64,000 nucleotides of DNA from Apium graveolens (taxonomy: Eukaryota > Streptophyta > Magnoliopsida > Apiales > Apiaceae): contig NC_133650.1 of assembly GCF_009905375.1 (NCBI RefSeq), positions 67,459,669-67,523,668 of the forward strand. The letters are read 5' to 3'. Shown piece after piece: positions 33,039 to 43,486 of the stretch. The translations under genes and the position numbers were made by a program. The notes beneath the pieces are model-generated. The model worked only from the letters and a program-made list of their open reading frames with translations. It was not told where the DNA came from and did not search any database. Position 1 is the stretch's first letter. Each line of letters opens with the position of its first letter.

Positions 33039-34261
33039 TGTTAGCTATTGAGTACAACACAGAGGAAGGGTGAATGTGTTTTCTTTAATTTTTAGCCTTT
33101 TTGAAGTTTGGATATTGGAGTGTGAACAAAGCAGTTTAATTTGTAGAGATATTATATTAGCAGAATTAAACAACAAGCACAACAAACATAATACTTCAAA
33201 ACTCACTTATTTTGTATTAATTAAGTTTGTCTTGCTACAAATTTCGTGTTCTTAAAAATATAAGAACTCAGCTTCTTTCTTGAGAGAATACAAGAAAATT
33301 TAAAAATGTTTGATACTTCTAAACTGACCAGTGCATGCTTTATACACTAGTAGCACGAGTTTACAAAACTTGCACTAAAATGTACTAAACTCTTTTCTAA
33401 AGAAACCTTTTTCTATTTCCATTTCTAGCTTAGCAAAGCTATACAGTATCTTGTAGGTTTGTGACCATTTTTTTGTCTAGTTAATCTTGGCCCTTGATCT
33501 TATATTCTCTTCAGCTACTTTGTAGACTTTTCAATCTAGTTGATTGATCATTTGTTGACTGATAATCTTAAACCTTCATTTGTTTGCATTCTATATTTGG
33601 TAGGCATGTCGAGATCTCCAGTTTCTTCTATAGAGAAGTGACATCTCGATAAGTATAATGACTTATCGAGATCTCTGAGTTCTCTATAGGTATATTTGAC
33701 TTGTAGAGGTCTTTTGATATTTGCATGCTAAATGACTTGTCGATATGTCTGATATCTCTACATGAAGAATTGACTTTTCGATATCTCAAAGATCTCTATA
33801 TACATTTTGACTTGTCGATATCTCTAAGATCTCTAATGATAATTTGACTTGTCGATATCTCCAATCTTCACATCTTCATTTAACTTGTCAATATCTCCGA
33901 GACTTCTCTATAAGCCATTTTGGACTTTTCGATAAGTCGTTCTGGAGTTCTCAAATGACTTCTCTATATTGCTTGATATGTGACTTGTCGATATCTTGAC
34001 TTAGAACATTTTTCATAAAATAGATTTATTCAACTCCAAGCTTCTGTATCATTTCTCCGAGGCATGATCTAACTTGAACTTCTTTCAGAGTTTATTCCTT
34101 AGGCTTGAACTGTTTATAGAAAAGTACTCTAGTCTAATCTTCTAACCATTTTTACAAACTCAAGTAATACAATATAAAATACAAAGTTGATTATCAAACA
34201 GCTAAATCTTAGGGCTTTCAAATTGACTTAATCTTGCTCTTGTATAGGCATGTTTTGCACA
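33039..34261 (-). repeat. Family II LTR (1223 bp), 3' LTR
   Basis: The minus strand starts TGTGCAAAACATG at 34261, right after the PPT, and ends at 33039 (plus-strand TGTTAGC). TATA box candidate at 33339-33344. Clearly diverged from 31512-32716, so both are old. Confidence 0.88.
33605..33995 (-). repeat. GACTTGTCGATATCTC motif array (second family II LTR)
   Basis: About a dozen exact or decayed copies in the LTR. Clear GACTTGTCGATATCTC copies lie near 33809 and 33846, with variants at 33661 (GACTTATCGAGATCTC), 33734, 33769, 33888 and 33980. Same orientation as in the sister LTR. Confidence 0.85.
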
Positions 34262-34276
34262 ACAATCTCCCCCAAT
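34262..34276 (-). other. Polypurine tract (minus strand) of family II element
   Basis: The minus strand reads AATTGGGGGAGATTG immediately before the LTR start at 34261, matching the tract at 29656. Confidence 0.85.
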
Positions 34277-34420
34277 TTGTGAGAATATTGCTTATCACAA
34301 ATTCATGCCTGATAACAAGACTAACCCCAAGATAAAATGAAATACATAAAAAATTGACAGATTTGACAAATTTCAACATTTATACATTGAGTAATTTACA
34401 TTTGTTCAATAGTACAACAA

Positions 34421-35060
34421 CTAGGTGAAATCTTCATAGCCTGGTTCTTTCCTAATGAGGTCCTTGAGATTTATAAGCACATTGAGTTTATCAATAATTT
34501 GTGTCCCTTTCAAGGCTTCTACTAGTTTGAGCCATTCATCTAATATGTAACCATTTAAGTAACTTACTCTGAATCTTGAGAATCTGCCAACTTGTATATT
34601 TAGAAAATGTCCATCTTTAGAAACTCTACTCATCCCCTTTGCCTTGAGCTCATTTTATCTCTATTTAAACATAACAATTTTTATGAATACTTCCTATCCC
34701 TTTCTTCCTTTTAGCCCTTCCTTTTGCCTTTCTTTCATCCATACACACATCACAGCCTTCCATGCCTTTGTACTTGTGTCCTTGTCCTTCATTAAGCTAA
34801 TCATTCTCTTAAATTATGTGGTTGTAAGTGTATCCATTAAATTCCTGCCAAGTAGAGTGAAGGAGCCATCCTGATAATAAATTCTGACTTCTCTCAATGA
34901 TACAACTCAAAAATTAACATTTCTTCAGATAATTGTTTAAAGTAGTCATCATCTGTGATGCACCGGTTTAAAGGTAGAAAATCAGCCTGATTAAAGCAAT
35001 TTCAGATAACCCCCTTGCCAACTTGCAACTTCTTTGGTTTTCTCCCAACAGTCTTGAAAT
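34421..35060 (-). pseudogene. ORF3 C-terminal remnant, family II (minus strand)
   Basis: The open part 34633-34421 carries the block VSKDGHFLNIQVGRFSRFRV and a tail DLIRKEPGYEDFT, matching 29295-29516 on the plus strand. Further upstream (to about 35060) homology to 28900-29060 continues, but frames are lost. Function unknown; same protein as the ORF3 at 25887. Confidence 0.7.
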
Positions 35061-35677
35061 GAGTCTTGATTGGTGGCTTAAATGAAGGTAGGTTTGAGAT
35101 TTTCTTTAAGGTGGTTTGGCTAGATGTGATTGGTATCAAACTTGGTTCATTTCTTCTTGACCAAGACTTTCATGAGTACTATGAGAATGCTCACATATTG
35201 TTAATTATTATACATGTTATTTCGGTGGGCTTGTTGCCCACCCTTGCTTTATTCTTTTATCACACAAGGATATCTAAGTAATATAAACATGACCAAGCTC
35301 CCAATTCACGAACATATTTGAAATGTTCTGCAACTTTCTATAGGCGTTGATGCCACTATGGCTGAGGTAGTAGCTACCAATAGGCTAGGCTTTCAACTTT
35401 GATGTACCAGACTTATGTATATTTATGAATTGTAATAATGGCAAAAAATACGTAAATTTATTCAGAAACCCTTTTGAGGTATAATGACTTACAATTGTGG
35501 AATAAAATGACTTGTATTATTTTTTGTATTCATCTCTGAGACTATAACTTGTGGTGTGTGTGTATATTATGGGGTCACAGTACGCTGTAGTTGGCTGTTT
35601 ATTAAGATTAAGTGTTATTAAGGGAAATGGAACTCGTGACAACCCAGATCCCCGACCCCGGATTTGGGGGTGTTACA
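35061..35677 (+). mobile_element. 3' fragment of a Ty3/gypsy-type LTR
   Basis: The right end GATTTGGGGGTGTTACA at 35677 matches the LARD LTR terminus (GATTTGGGGTCGTTACA), including the upstream GACCCCG. It sits in the family I LTR at the point equivalent to 4514, after which family I sequence resumes (AATCCACCAGAAAG). The left limit near 35061 is approximate, where homology to family II ORF3 ends. No coding content. Confidence 0.65.
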
Positions 35678-35872
35678 AATCCACCAGAAAGTTTTTAATC
35701 CTTGTGTTTAATTACTTTTTTTTTGAATACATCTATCTTTCATTCCACACTCTTGCATATTCAAACACTGATATATTTCTATTTATGAGAAGTTCTTAAA
35801 ATCGAAAAGAAACCAAGAATTACATTCAACCTCCTTATGTAATTCTAGTTGTTAGATTGATTGGGAATAACA
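35678..35872 (+). repeat. End of 5' LTR, family I
   Basis: Aligns with 4514-4708 of the left copy and ends GGGAATAACA directly before the PBS. The upstream LTR part is not present next to the gypsy LTR fragment. Confidence 0.88.
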
Positions 35873-35874
35873 AT

Positions 35875-35886
35875 TGGTATCAGAGC
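35875..35886 (+). other. Primer-binding site, initiator tRNA-Met (family I)
   Basis: An exact TGGTATCAGAGC two bases after the LTR end. Confidence 0.95.
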
Positions 35887-35932
35887 AAGCTCTTGACACA
35901 CTAAGAGTTTAAATATCAAAGCAACTAACAAG

Positions 35933-38345
35933 ATGAACATGAAGGATATTGGAGTCAAGATCCCGTTCTTGGATAAAAACAACTATCACCATTGGAAGGT
36001 GAAAATGCACCTGCATTTTTTCTCTCAAGATGAGAGATATGTTGATCGCATTGAGAAAGGCCATCATGTTCCTAGAAAAGCTGCTATGGATATTGAAGGA
36101 GCTATAGGCGATGAGCAAACTGTTCCAAAGCCATATGCAGAATGGATAGATGAAGACATTGAGCAAGTACACAAAGACAAGAAGGCTATGAACATTCTGT
36201 TCAATGGTCTTGATGGATATATGTTTGACAATGTCATCAACTGTAAGACTGCTAAAGATATTTGGGATACAATTCAAATCATATGTGATGGAACTGAGCA
36301 AGTGAGAAAAAACAAAATGCAACTTCTAATTCAGCAGTATGAGCACTTTCATTATGAAGACAGTGAATCTCTAAGTGACATATTTAGTAGATTTTAAAAA
36401 CTACTAAATGCACTAAAACTGCGTGGAAGAGTCTATCAAACAAAAGATTCAAACTTGAAATTCCTTAGGTCTCTACCAAAAGAGCGGAAGCCTATGACTT
36501 TCTCTCTAAAAAAATCTCAAGATTACAAGGAATTTACTTTGGAGAGACTGTATGGCATTCTAAAGACTTTTGAGCTTGAACTGGAATAAGATGAACAAAT
36601 AGAGAAATGAAGAAAGAAGGGATGATCTATAGCTTTAGTAGCTGAACAAGAGAAAGTGAATGAGATGAAGGTTGAAGCTGTGGAATCTGCACCCAACTCC
36701 AGGGTTTGTGAAGGAAAAGGAAAAAGGGCTAGTGGCTGAGCATAAATACCATCTGAGTTAGGATGAAATGGAAGGCATAGATGAACATCTAGCTTTCCTA
36801 TCAAGAAGGTTTGCCAAGCTCAAATTCAAAAAAATATTGGATCGGCCAAGCCAAATAGAAATATGGTGGATAAATCCAAATTAAAATGTTTTGAAATTGG
36901 CTTTAATGGTCATTTTGCAAGTGAATATAGAAAGCCTGATTCTGAAAGAAAGAAGTTTGAGCCTGTGGATTACAAAAAAAAATATTATGAATTGCTCAAA
37001 CAAAAGGAAAGGGCTTTCTTGACTTAAGATAATGACAGGCAGCGAATGGGGTAGATGAAGATGAAGAAACAAGCTATGTCAGTCTAGCTCTAATGGCCAA
37101 ATCAGATGAAGCGGAAGTTAGTTCTTCAAGCAATCAGGTAATCACTACTAATCTAGCACACCTTTCTAAAGATGAGTGTAATGATGCTATAAATGACATG
37201 TCTACAGAATTATATCACTTGCGGGTTACACTCAAATCTCTCACTAAGGAAAACACAAAAAATAAGGAAAATAATTTGTTTTTAAGTGAAAGAAATTCTG
37301 TGTTAGACACTCAATTTTTTGAGTTTGAGAAACTGAAAATAGAGTGTAAAATTTCTAAGGAAGAACTAACTGAATCCTTAAAGAAAGAGGAGATTTTAAT
37401 AAAGTACAACATGAGGTAATTAAGGCTTAGAAATCATCTAGAGATGTCCATACTCAAATTACCAAAGTTCAAGGTAAAGAGTCTTTCTGTGAGGAAGCCT
37501 GGAAAAAGAGTAAAGAGAAACTGGATCCCATTTTGGTAGAAGGACTTTCAACGAATGTGGATTCAATGGATAATGAAGATTATCCGTCGAAAGATAAAAA
37601 GATTCATCCGTCAAAAGACAAAGAACCACATCCGTCGAGTGAAAGAAATCCAGTTAGCAAAGTCAAGCTAGCTAAATTAAATGAAAAATATGGATCAGTT
37701 TCCAAGAACTTTGTCACAGGAGAAACAAGTCAAGTCAAGGAAAACAAGAGAGCTAATGTAGGACATATGTCAATTAAGCAATTGAATGACATATTGGAGA
37801 TAATTAAGGTTAAAGTAGACTCAAAAAGGAAAAATAATAGAAATGGAAAAGTGGCTATTAACAAACATAACAACTACACACCTGACAAATATGCTCGTTG
37901 AAAAATCTATGTTAAGTGTGGTAGTGTTAATCATTTGTCTGTTAATTGCAAATCTGTTATGCCTGCACCTATGTCTGCACCCTCCTCATTTCCCAACATG
38001 CCTACATTGCCTTTGAATGTTATGCCTGTTATGCCTGCACATAATCTGAATGCACAATTTGCTAATATGCCATTTACACAAAATCCTTACTATGCTGCAT
38101 TTAACATGCCTCAAATGCCATTTAGCATGTCATAATGGAATAACATGTTTTCAAATAATATGCTATTTCATGCTAACCAACCCATGCATGATAATTCTCT
38201 TATGATGAATGGTTTTCAAATCCCTACTCCAATGACTAAGGTTGGATCTCAGTCACCTAAGTCAAATGAAGAAAAGCCTAAGAAACCTAAAAAGAAGGCT
38301 AACAAGGCAGGACCCAATGAAACTTGGGTACCAAAATCAACTTGA
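35933..38345 (+). pseudogene. gag of Sirevirus-like family I (broken)
   Basis: An ATG at 35933, 60 bp after the LTR end, opens the copia gag (MNMKDIGVKIPFLDKNNYHHW). The UBN2-type core (INCKTAKDIWDTIQIICDGTEQV) runs to a stop at 36397, continues with LPKERKPMTFSLKK, then breaks up. A first zinc knuckle near 36880-36930 reads CFEIGFNGHFASEY, with two Cys lost. A second at about 37905-37950 (YVKCGSVNHLSVNC) has Tyr in place of the first Cys. Between them 37533-37901 is charged and holds three 24-bp repeats around ATCCGTCGA (37586, 37610, 37634) that read P-S-K/S. The end is Met/Pro/Asn-rich (37935-38135), then Lys-rich. Several frameshifts. Confidence 0.88.
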
Positions 38346-38359
38346 TTTGGTTTTGATGT

Positions 38360-38965
38360 GTGCAGGGAAACAAAAAGAATCTTTGGTATTTGGATAGTGG
38401 TTGCTCAAGGCACTTGACTGGAGATTCTACCCTGCTCACTGAGTTCAAGGAGAGAGCTGGCCCAAGTATCACTTTTGGAGATGACAACAAAGGGTATACT
38501 GTGGAATATGGCTTGATTTCTAAAGACAATTTCATCATTGAAGAAGTTGCTCTAGTGGATGGACTCAAACATAATCTTTTGAGTGTCAACCATCTATGTG
38601 ATAAGGGCAACTCAGTAACATTCAATTCTGAAGCCTATGTTGTTACAGATAAAAAGAACAAAGTGGTTCTCACTAGAGTGAGAAAAGTAAATATGTATCT
38701 CGCTGATTTCAACTCATCAAGTGCAAACTCTATTACTTGTCTTTTCAGCAAACCAAGTCAAGATGAAAGTTGGCTATGGCACAAGAAACTGTCCCATATT
38801 AACTTCAAGACTATGAATGAATTAGTCAGGAAAGATCTTGTAAGAGGTATTCCTCAAGTTGAGTTCTCAAAAGATGGACTATGTGATGCCTGTCAGAAAG
38901 GAAAACAGATCAAGGCATCATTCAAAAAGAAGCTTGAATCTACAATTGAAGAACCCTACAACTAC
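38360..38965 (+). pseudogene. Copia protease and GAG-pre-integrase domain, family I
   Basis: One open frame carries the aspartic protease active site in LWYLDSGCSRHLTGD (near 38385-38425), then GLKHNLLSVNHLCDKGN. The GAG-pre-integrase domain follows with the zinc-binding His/Cys set (WLWHKKLSHINFKTMNEL and CDACQKGKQ, near 38770-38915). The frame shifts near 38960, before the integrase core. The protease would mature Gag-Pol; the pre-integrase domain binds zinc at the N-terminus of integrase. Confidence 0.9.
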
Positions 38966-39660
38966 TGCATATGGATTTGTTTGGACCAGTCAATGTGTTG
39001 TCAATCTCAAAGAAAATATACTATATAGTGATTGTTGATGATTTCTCAAAGTTCACTTGGACATATGTTCTCAAATCTAAAGATGAAGCTAGTGAAATCA
39101 TTATCAATCATATAAGACAAGTCAACAATCATCCTGATCTCAAAGTAAGAAGAATCAGGAGTGACAATGGAACTGAGTTCAAAAATTTTGTTATGAGGTT
39201 GTTTTGTGAAGAAAATGGAATCATGCATGAATTTTCAGCAGCTAGAACTCCAAAACAAAATGGAGTGGTGGAATGGAAGAACATGTCTCTTATTGAAGCT
39301 GCAAGGACAATGCTAGAAGAATCAAAGTTACCAACACACTTTTGGGAAGAAGCTGTAAGAACTGCATGCTACACACAGAATATTTCTTTGGTCAATCAAG
39401 CAAAATGCATGACCCCCTATCAATTATTCAAGAATAGGAAGACAACACTAAAATTTCTTCATGTCTTTGGCTGTAAATGCTATATTCTAAAGAATCAAAC
39501 TGAGCAACATGAAAAGTTTGATGCCAAAGTAGATGAAGGAATTTTTGTTGGGTATGCAGTTGGAAAAGAATATAGAGTCTAAAATCTCATAACCAACATT
39601 GTTATGGAATCTGTACATATTGTGTTTGATGATAAGAAGATTTAAGTAATGCAAGATGAA
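38966..39660 (+). pseudogene. Copia integrase core, family I
   Basis: The rve catalytic core is open at 38971-39582. The first Asp lies in IVIVDDFSKFTW, the second in SDNGTEFKN, and the Glu in NGVVEWKN, where related elements have Glu-Arg (Trp here is a mutation). The downstream block FLHVFGCKCYILKN is typical of copia integrases. A stop at 39580-39582 falls where Tyr is expected; the same frame continues (NIVMESVHIVFDDKKI) to another stop near 39643. Upstream it is joined to protease by a frameshift. Confidence 0.9.
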
Positions 39661-40057
39661 GGTTTCCATGAAAGCCTCAAGTTTGACAATGTTGAGATGA
39701 TCTGTGATGAAAGTGATCAAGAAATAATCTCTAAGGATAATGCAGACTAGTCAGCAACAAATGAAGCACATAATTCATCATTCGTCGAGAGACAAAGTGC
39801 ATCATCCGTTGAGAGACAATCTGCATCATCCGTCTAAAGGCAAAGTTCAACATCCGTTGAGCCATCAATATGAGTTAAAAGTCAATACAGATCACACTCA
39901 GAAAGGACCCCAACTTCTAATCAAATATCCACAAACTCAGGGGGAGTTTCTTCTAATCAAAACTCAGTCACACAGCAAGACAACTATGAGGCCTCTTCGT
40001 CTAGAGCTAATCTATCACAACAAAGAAAATGGACTAGAGATCACCCATTTGAACTAA
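39661..40057 (+). pseudogene. Integrase-RT hinge with octapeptide repeats, family I
   Basis: The pol frame continues from integrase. At 39772-39870 it encodes about 3.5 copies of an eight-residue repeat (core SSVERQSA), from 24-bp DNA units with GTCGAGAG or GTTGAGAG at exactly 39784, 39808, 39832 and 39856. The third unit has a TAA in place of GAG. The rest of the hinge is Ser/Asn/Gln-rich, as is usual between copia IN and RT. A different frame here (39740-40057) is open but is a shadow. Confidence 0.75.
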
Positions 40058-41719
40058 TTATTGGTGATGCAACTTCAAGAGTGCATACTAGGAAAGCAAC
40101 TCAAGAAGAATGTCTATATAGAGGCTTCCTATCTCAGGAAGAACTAAAGAAGGTAGAAGAAGCTTTGTTGGATCTTGATTGGGTTTTAGCTATGTAGGAA
40201 GAGCTAAACCAATTTAAAAGGAATAAAGTTTGGAAGCTGGTATCCAAACCTAAAGGCAAAAATCCTATTGACACCAAATAGGTATTCAAAAATAAGATGG
40301 ATGAAAATGGAATAATAGTCAGAATCAAAGCTAGATTGGTTGCTAAGTGCTACTGTCAACAAGAATGAATAGATTTTAATAAAATATTTGTTCCTGTTGC
40401 AAGACTTGAAGCCATCATAATTTTTCTAGCCTATGCAGTGCATGCCAATTTCAAAGTCTATCAAATGGATGGTAAAAGTGCATTTCTGAATGGAGATTTG
40501 GAGGAGGAAGTCTATGTTAGTCAGCCGCCTGGTTGTGTAGACCCCAATTTTCCTGAATATGTCTACTATCTTTTGAAAGCACTGTATGGTTTGAAGTAAA
40601 CACCTAGAGCCTGGTATAATACTTTGTCAAAGTTCCTCTTAGAAAATCACTTCACAAGAGGTACTATTGATAAAACTCTTTTCTTTAGAAATGTTAATGG
40701 CTCTAGCATACTTGTTTATATTTATGTAGATGATATTATATTTGGCTCTACAGATGAGAAACTTTGCAAAAAGTTTGTCAAATTGATATAAAGTAAATAT
40801 GAAATGAGTATGATAGGAGAACTAACTTACTTTCTTGGTTTACAAGTTAAGCAAGTTAGTGATGGAATATTCATAATTCAAACCAAATATATTTATGAAC
40901 TTTTAAAGAAGTTTGACTTAATGGATTGTATATCTGCAAAAACTCCCATGACCTCTGTCACTAAATTTGAATTGAACACTTGTGAAAAGTCTGTGGACAT
41001 TTCAAGCTATAGAGGCATGGTTGGCTCACTTTTATATTTAGTAGCTAGTAGGCCAGATATAATGTTTGCTACTTGTCTTTGTGCAAGATTTCAAGCTGAT
41101 CCTAGAGAATCTCACTTAGTAGCTATGAAGAGAATTTTCAGATATCTCAAAAGAACACCAAAACTTGACATTTGGTATCCTAGAGATTCTAGTTTTGATC
41201 AAATTGGTTATTCAGATGCAGATTATGCAGGTTTTAAAATTGATGAAAAATGTACAACAGGATCCTGCCAATTTCTAGTAAACAAGCTAGTGTTCTGGTT
41301 TAGTAAGAAACAAAATTCAGTCTCTACTTCTTCAGCTGAGGCTGAATATATTATTGCTGGCAGTTGTTGTCCACATATTTTATGGATGAAAAATCAATTA
41401 TTGGATTATAGTATACAAGATGACAAGATTCTAATCCTATGACAACACAAGTGCCATTGACATTACTGAAAATCCTGTGCAGCATTCCAAGACAAAGCAC
41501 ATTGACATCAAGTACCATTTCATTCGAGAACATGTCATGAATGGTATTGTGGAACTTCATTTTGTTCCAAGTGAGAAGCAACTTGCAGACATCTTCACCA
41601 AGCCATTTGATGAGTCCACCTTTAATAGGTTGGTAAGTGAGTTAGGTATGATGTCTAAGCAATTTGAAATGCAGCCAGAATCTAATTTGATTTTTCCCAT
41701 AAAGATGAAATTTGGCTAA
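40058..41719 (+). pseudogene. Copia reverse transcriptase and RNase H, family I
   Basis: RT blocks in order: [45 protein letters not shown] (usual MDVKTAFLNG), LLKALYGLK, the catalytic YVDDIIFGS (YVDD codons at 40723-40734), ELTYFLGLQVKQ, and SRPDIMFA. RNase H has DADYAG and SSAEAEY. Five stops interrupt the RT part (near 40195, 40279, 40366, 40598 and 40789). A frameshift near 41440 separates the last piece (41477-41719), which ends PSEKQLADIFTKPF and then an ordinary stop. The first Asp of the RT triad appears kept in QMDGKSAF. Confidence 0.92.
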
Positions 41720-42163
41720 GTCAAAATTTACATCTCGACGGATGTTTATTATTCTTCGAAAATGAATATCCGTTGAATTTTATTATCTGTTGAAAAATCA
41801 GATATTATTATGGGTATTTTTTTTATCTTGACGGATATTAGTTTATTCTTCATCCGTCAAATTGCTTTAATCATAGCCGTTAATTTTATTTCTTATCCGT
41901 CAAATTTACTTATAGTCTGTAAGTATATCTCGATGGATAACCTTTAGAATTTCTACAGTTTATTTTATTTTAAAAGGCTATTTTGGGAAAATTTCATTGC
42001 GTACTTTATTGTACTTTTTAATTTTTACTTGTTTATTTATGAGAAAGTATATAAGCCCCTTTTCATTTTCTATTTAACTTTTATCTTTCTCAAAGCAATT
42101 TCTACTCTCTCTTCCTCTCCAAACGAAAACCCCTCTTTTCTGTAACTTTTTTCATTCACAACA
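41720..42163 (+). repeat. Pol-ORF3 spacer of family I with GACGGAT/ATCCGTC motifs
   Basis: Non-coding. Seven motif copies in both orientations: TCGACGGATG 41735, TATCCGTTGA 41767, TATCTGTTGA 41784, TTGACGGAT 41828, ATCCGTCAA 41852, TATCCGTCAA 41894, TCGATGGATA 41930. The 41828/41852 pair is a perfect 9-bp inverted repeat. The last 110 bp are T/C-rich with a TATA-like ATATAAGCCCC near 42050, so a separate ORF3 promoter or leader is possible but unproven. Confidence 0.82.
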
Positions 42164-43486
42164 ATGACACCTGTAGTCAAGATAATGTCTCAATCTGGAT
42201 TTGTGTATGAAAAGAACAACTTTGTGGCACTGGTAAACAAGAGTATTGCTGCTTCTGAGGCCTATCATAAAATGATGGATTTCATTCAAGGCTGCAAACT
42301 GAGCTATGCAATGTTGGCATCCCCAGTAATCTACTGTGAGGTTATGGAGGAGATATGGCTACAGCAGTGTACAAATCTAAATACAAAACCATTTCCTTCA
42401 CTCTTAAAGGTAATGAGCATAGTATTAACTGTGATGCAATTCAAGCATGCTTACAATTCCCTAAAAACAATACACTAGTTCCACACATAGACACATATGT
42501 CAGTGCCATGCTTGTCTCTATGGGCTATGTTCTTAACCCTGCCAAGTTAGGTGAGGTTAGGAGGATGTACCTTAGAAAAGAATGGAGCTTTCTCTGTGAT
42601 TATTTCATTAAGGCATTTTCTGGTAAGATAAGCAATTTTGATGCAGCTACATACTCACTTGTTAACATGCTACATATGCCACTTAGTGATAAGTACTATA
42701 ACTTTAGTGAGTCTGTCATGTATGAGTTATGTTTCAAATTAGGAGACATTAAGAAGAGAAATAAGAACATTTATTATACTAGATTCTTTATGATAATAGC
42801 TCATCATGTTTTTAAGGATCTCTCTACTGAGAACCCAACAAACAAGATTGATTGTTGGGTCCAAGAGAAGAGAGTTATTGCTGCTTTAAATAGAGCAAAT
42901 AACCACAATGAGGTTCCCCTCATCTATTTTCCAATCATGGAGGAACCTCAGGTGAGTAAGGTAAATAATTCTGTCTCTACTACTTTCCATCCACCAGTTT
43001 CTTTGCAAACTTCTATGACAATGGCATTTGTGACAATGACCAAATAGATGCCTACCTAAGTCACACAACCAAAAATTTCAAAGTCCAAGTCTAAGAAACC
43101 CCACTCTAGTTCCTCTCAAAAGGAACTGGCTTAAAAAACTACTAAATCCAAAGAGGGGAGTGTGAAGGGAAGTAATATTGGTGAGGGACAGTGTGAACAT
43201 CAAAGAAACCCTAAGAATGAAGAGAGTGAGGTGTGTGTAACCCAGCCTAGCCATACTGCAGTTTCCCAACAAACTGTAGTGCTTAATAATGATTCTACCT
43301 CATTACTAGTTGCATCCTCCCAAAAGGATGTAACCATTGAAACAAGCTATCAACCAGGAGCACATGCGAAAAGGGTTAGGGATACAAACCAACCTCAAAC
43401 TTACACTAGAAAGAAGAAATCTAAAACAATTGGGGAATCACAGGGTGCACACACATTGCCAATTGCAGTCAAAGACTCAGTTAATG
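42164..43486 (+). pseudogene. ORF3 (env-like position), family I, N-terminal part
   Basis: An ATG at 42164 opens the frame; it shifts near 42370 and continues at 42355-43047 in another frame, with stops near 43047, 43059 and 43131. The domain contains YLRKEWSFLCDYFIKAFSG, shared with HLRREWSF in family II, and further blocks LVNMLHMPLSDKYYNFSES and YYTRFFMIIAHHVF. A Ser/Thr/Lys-rich low-complexity tail begins after 43050. No signal peptide at the start and no clear membrane helix. The frame reaches the E3 insertion site at 43482-43486 and continues in register at 57039. Confidence 0.75.
43482..43486. repeat. Target-site duplication TAATG, left copy (E3)
   Basis: TAATG before the left LTR is repeated at 57034-57038 after the right LTR. 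Confidence 0.95.

Larger units (their letters stand above)
33039..35060 (-). mobile_element. Family II Sirevirus-like element, 3' end (LTR, PPT, ORF3 tail)
   Basis: On the minus strand: ORF3 tail (about 35060-34421), PPT (34276-34262), 3' LTR (34261-33039). The upstream body is cut at about 35060 by a gypsy-type LTR fragment. It is a separate copy from the one at 30161-32716, because both carry a whole LTR with 322 bp between them. Confidence 0.82.

Noticed and set aside
39740..40057. Open frame with repeated HHP/HHS peptides in the pol hinge
   Set aside because: It is one base out of the pol frame. The true frame encodes the SSVERQSA repeats and continues on both sides into integrase and RT.
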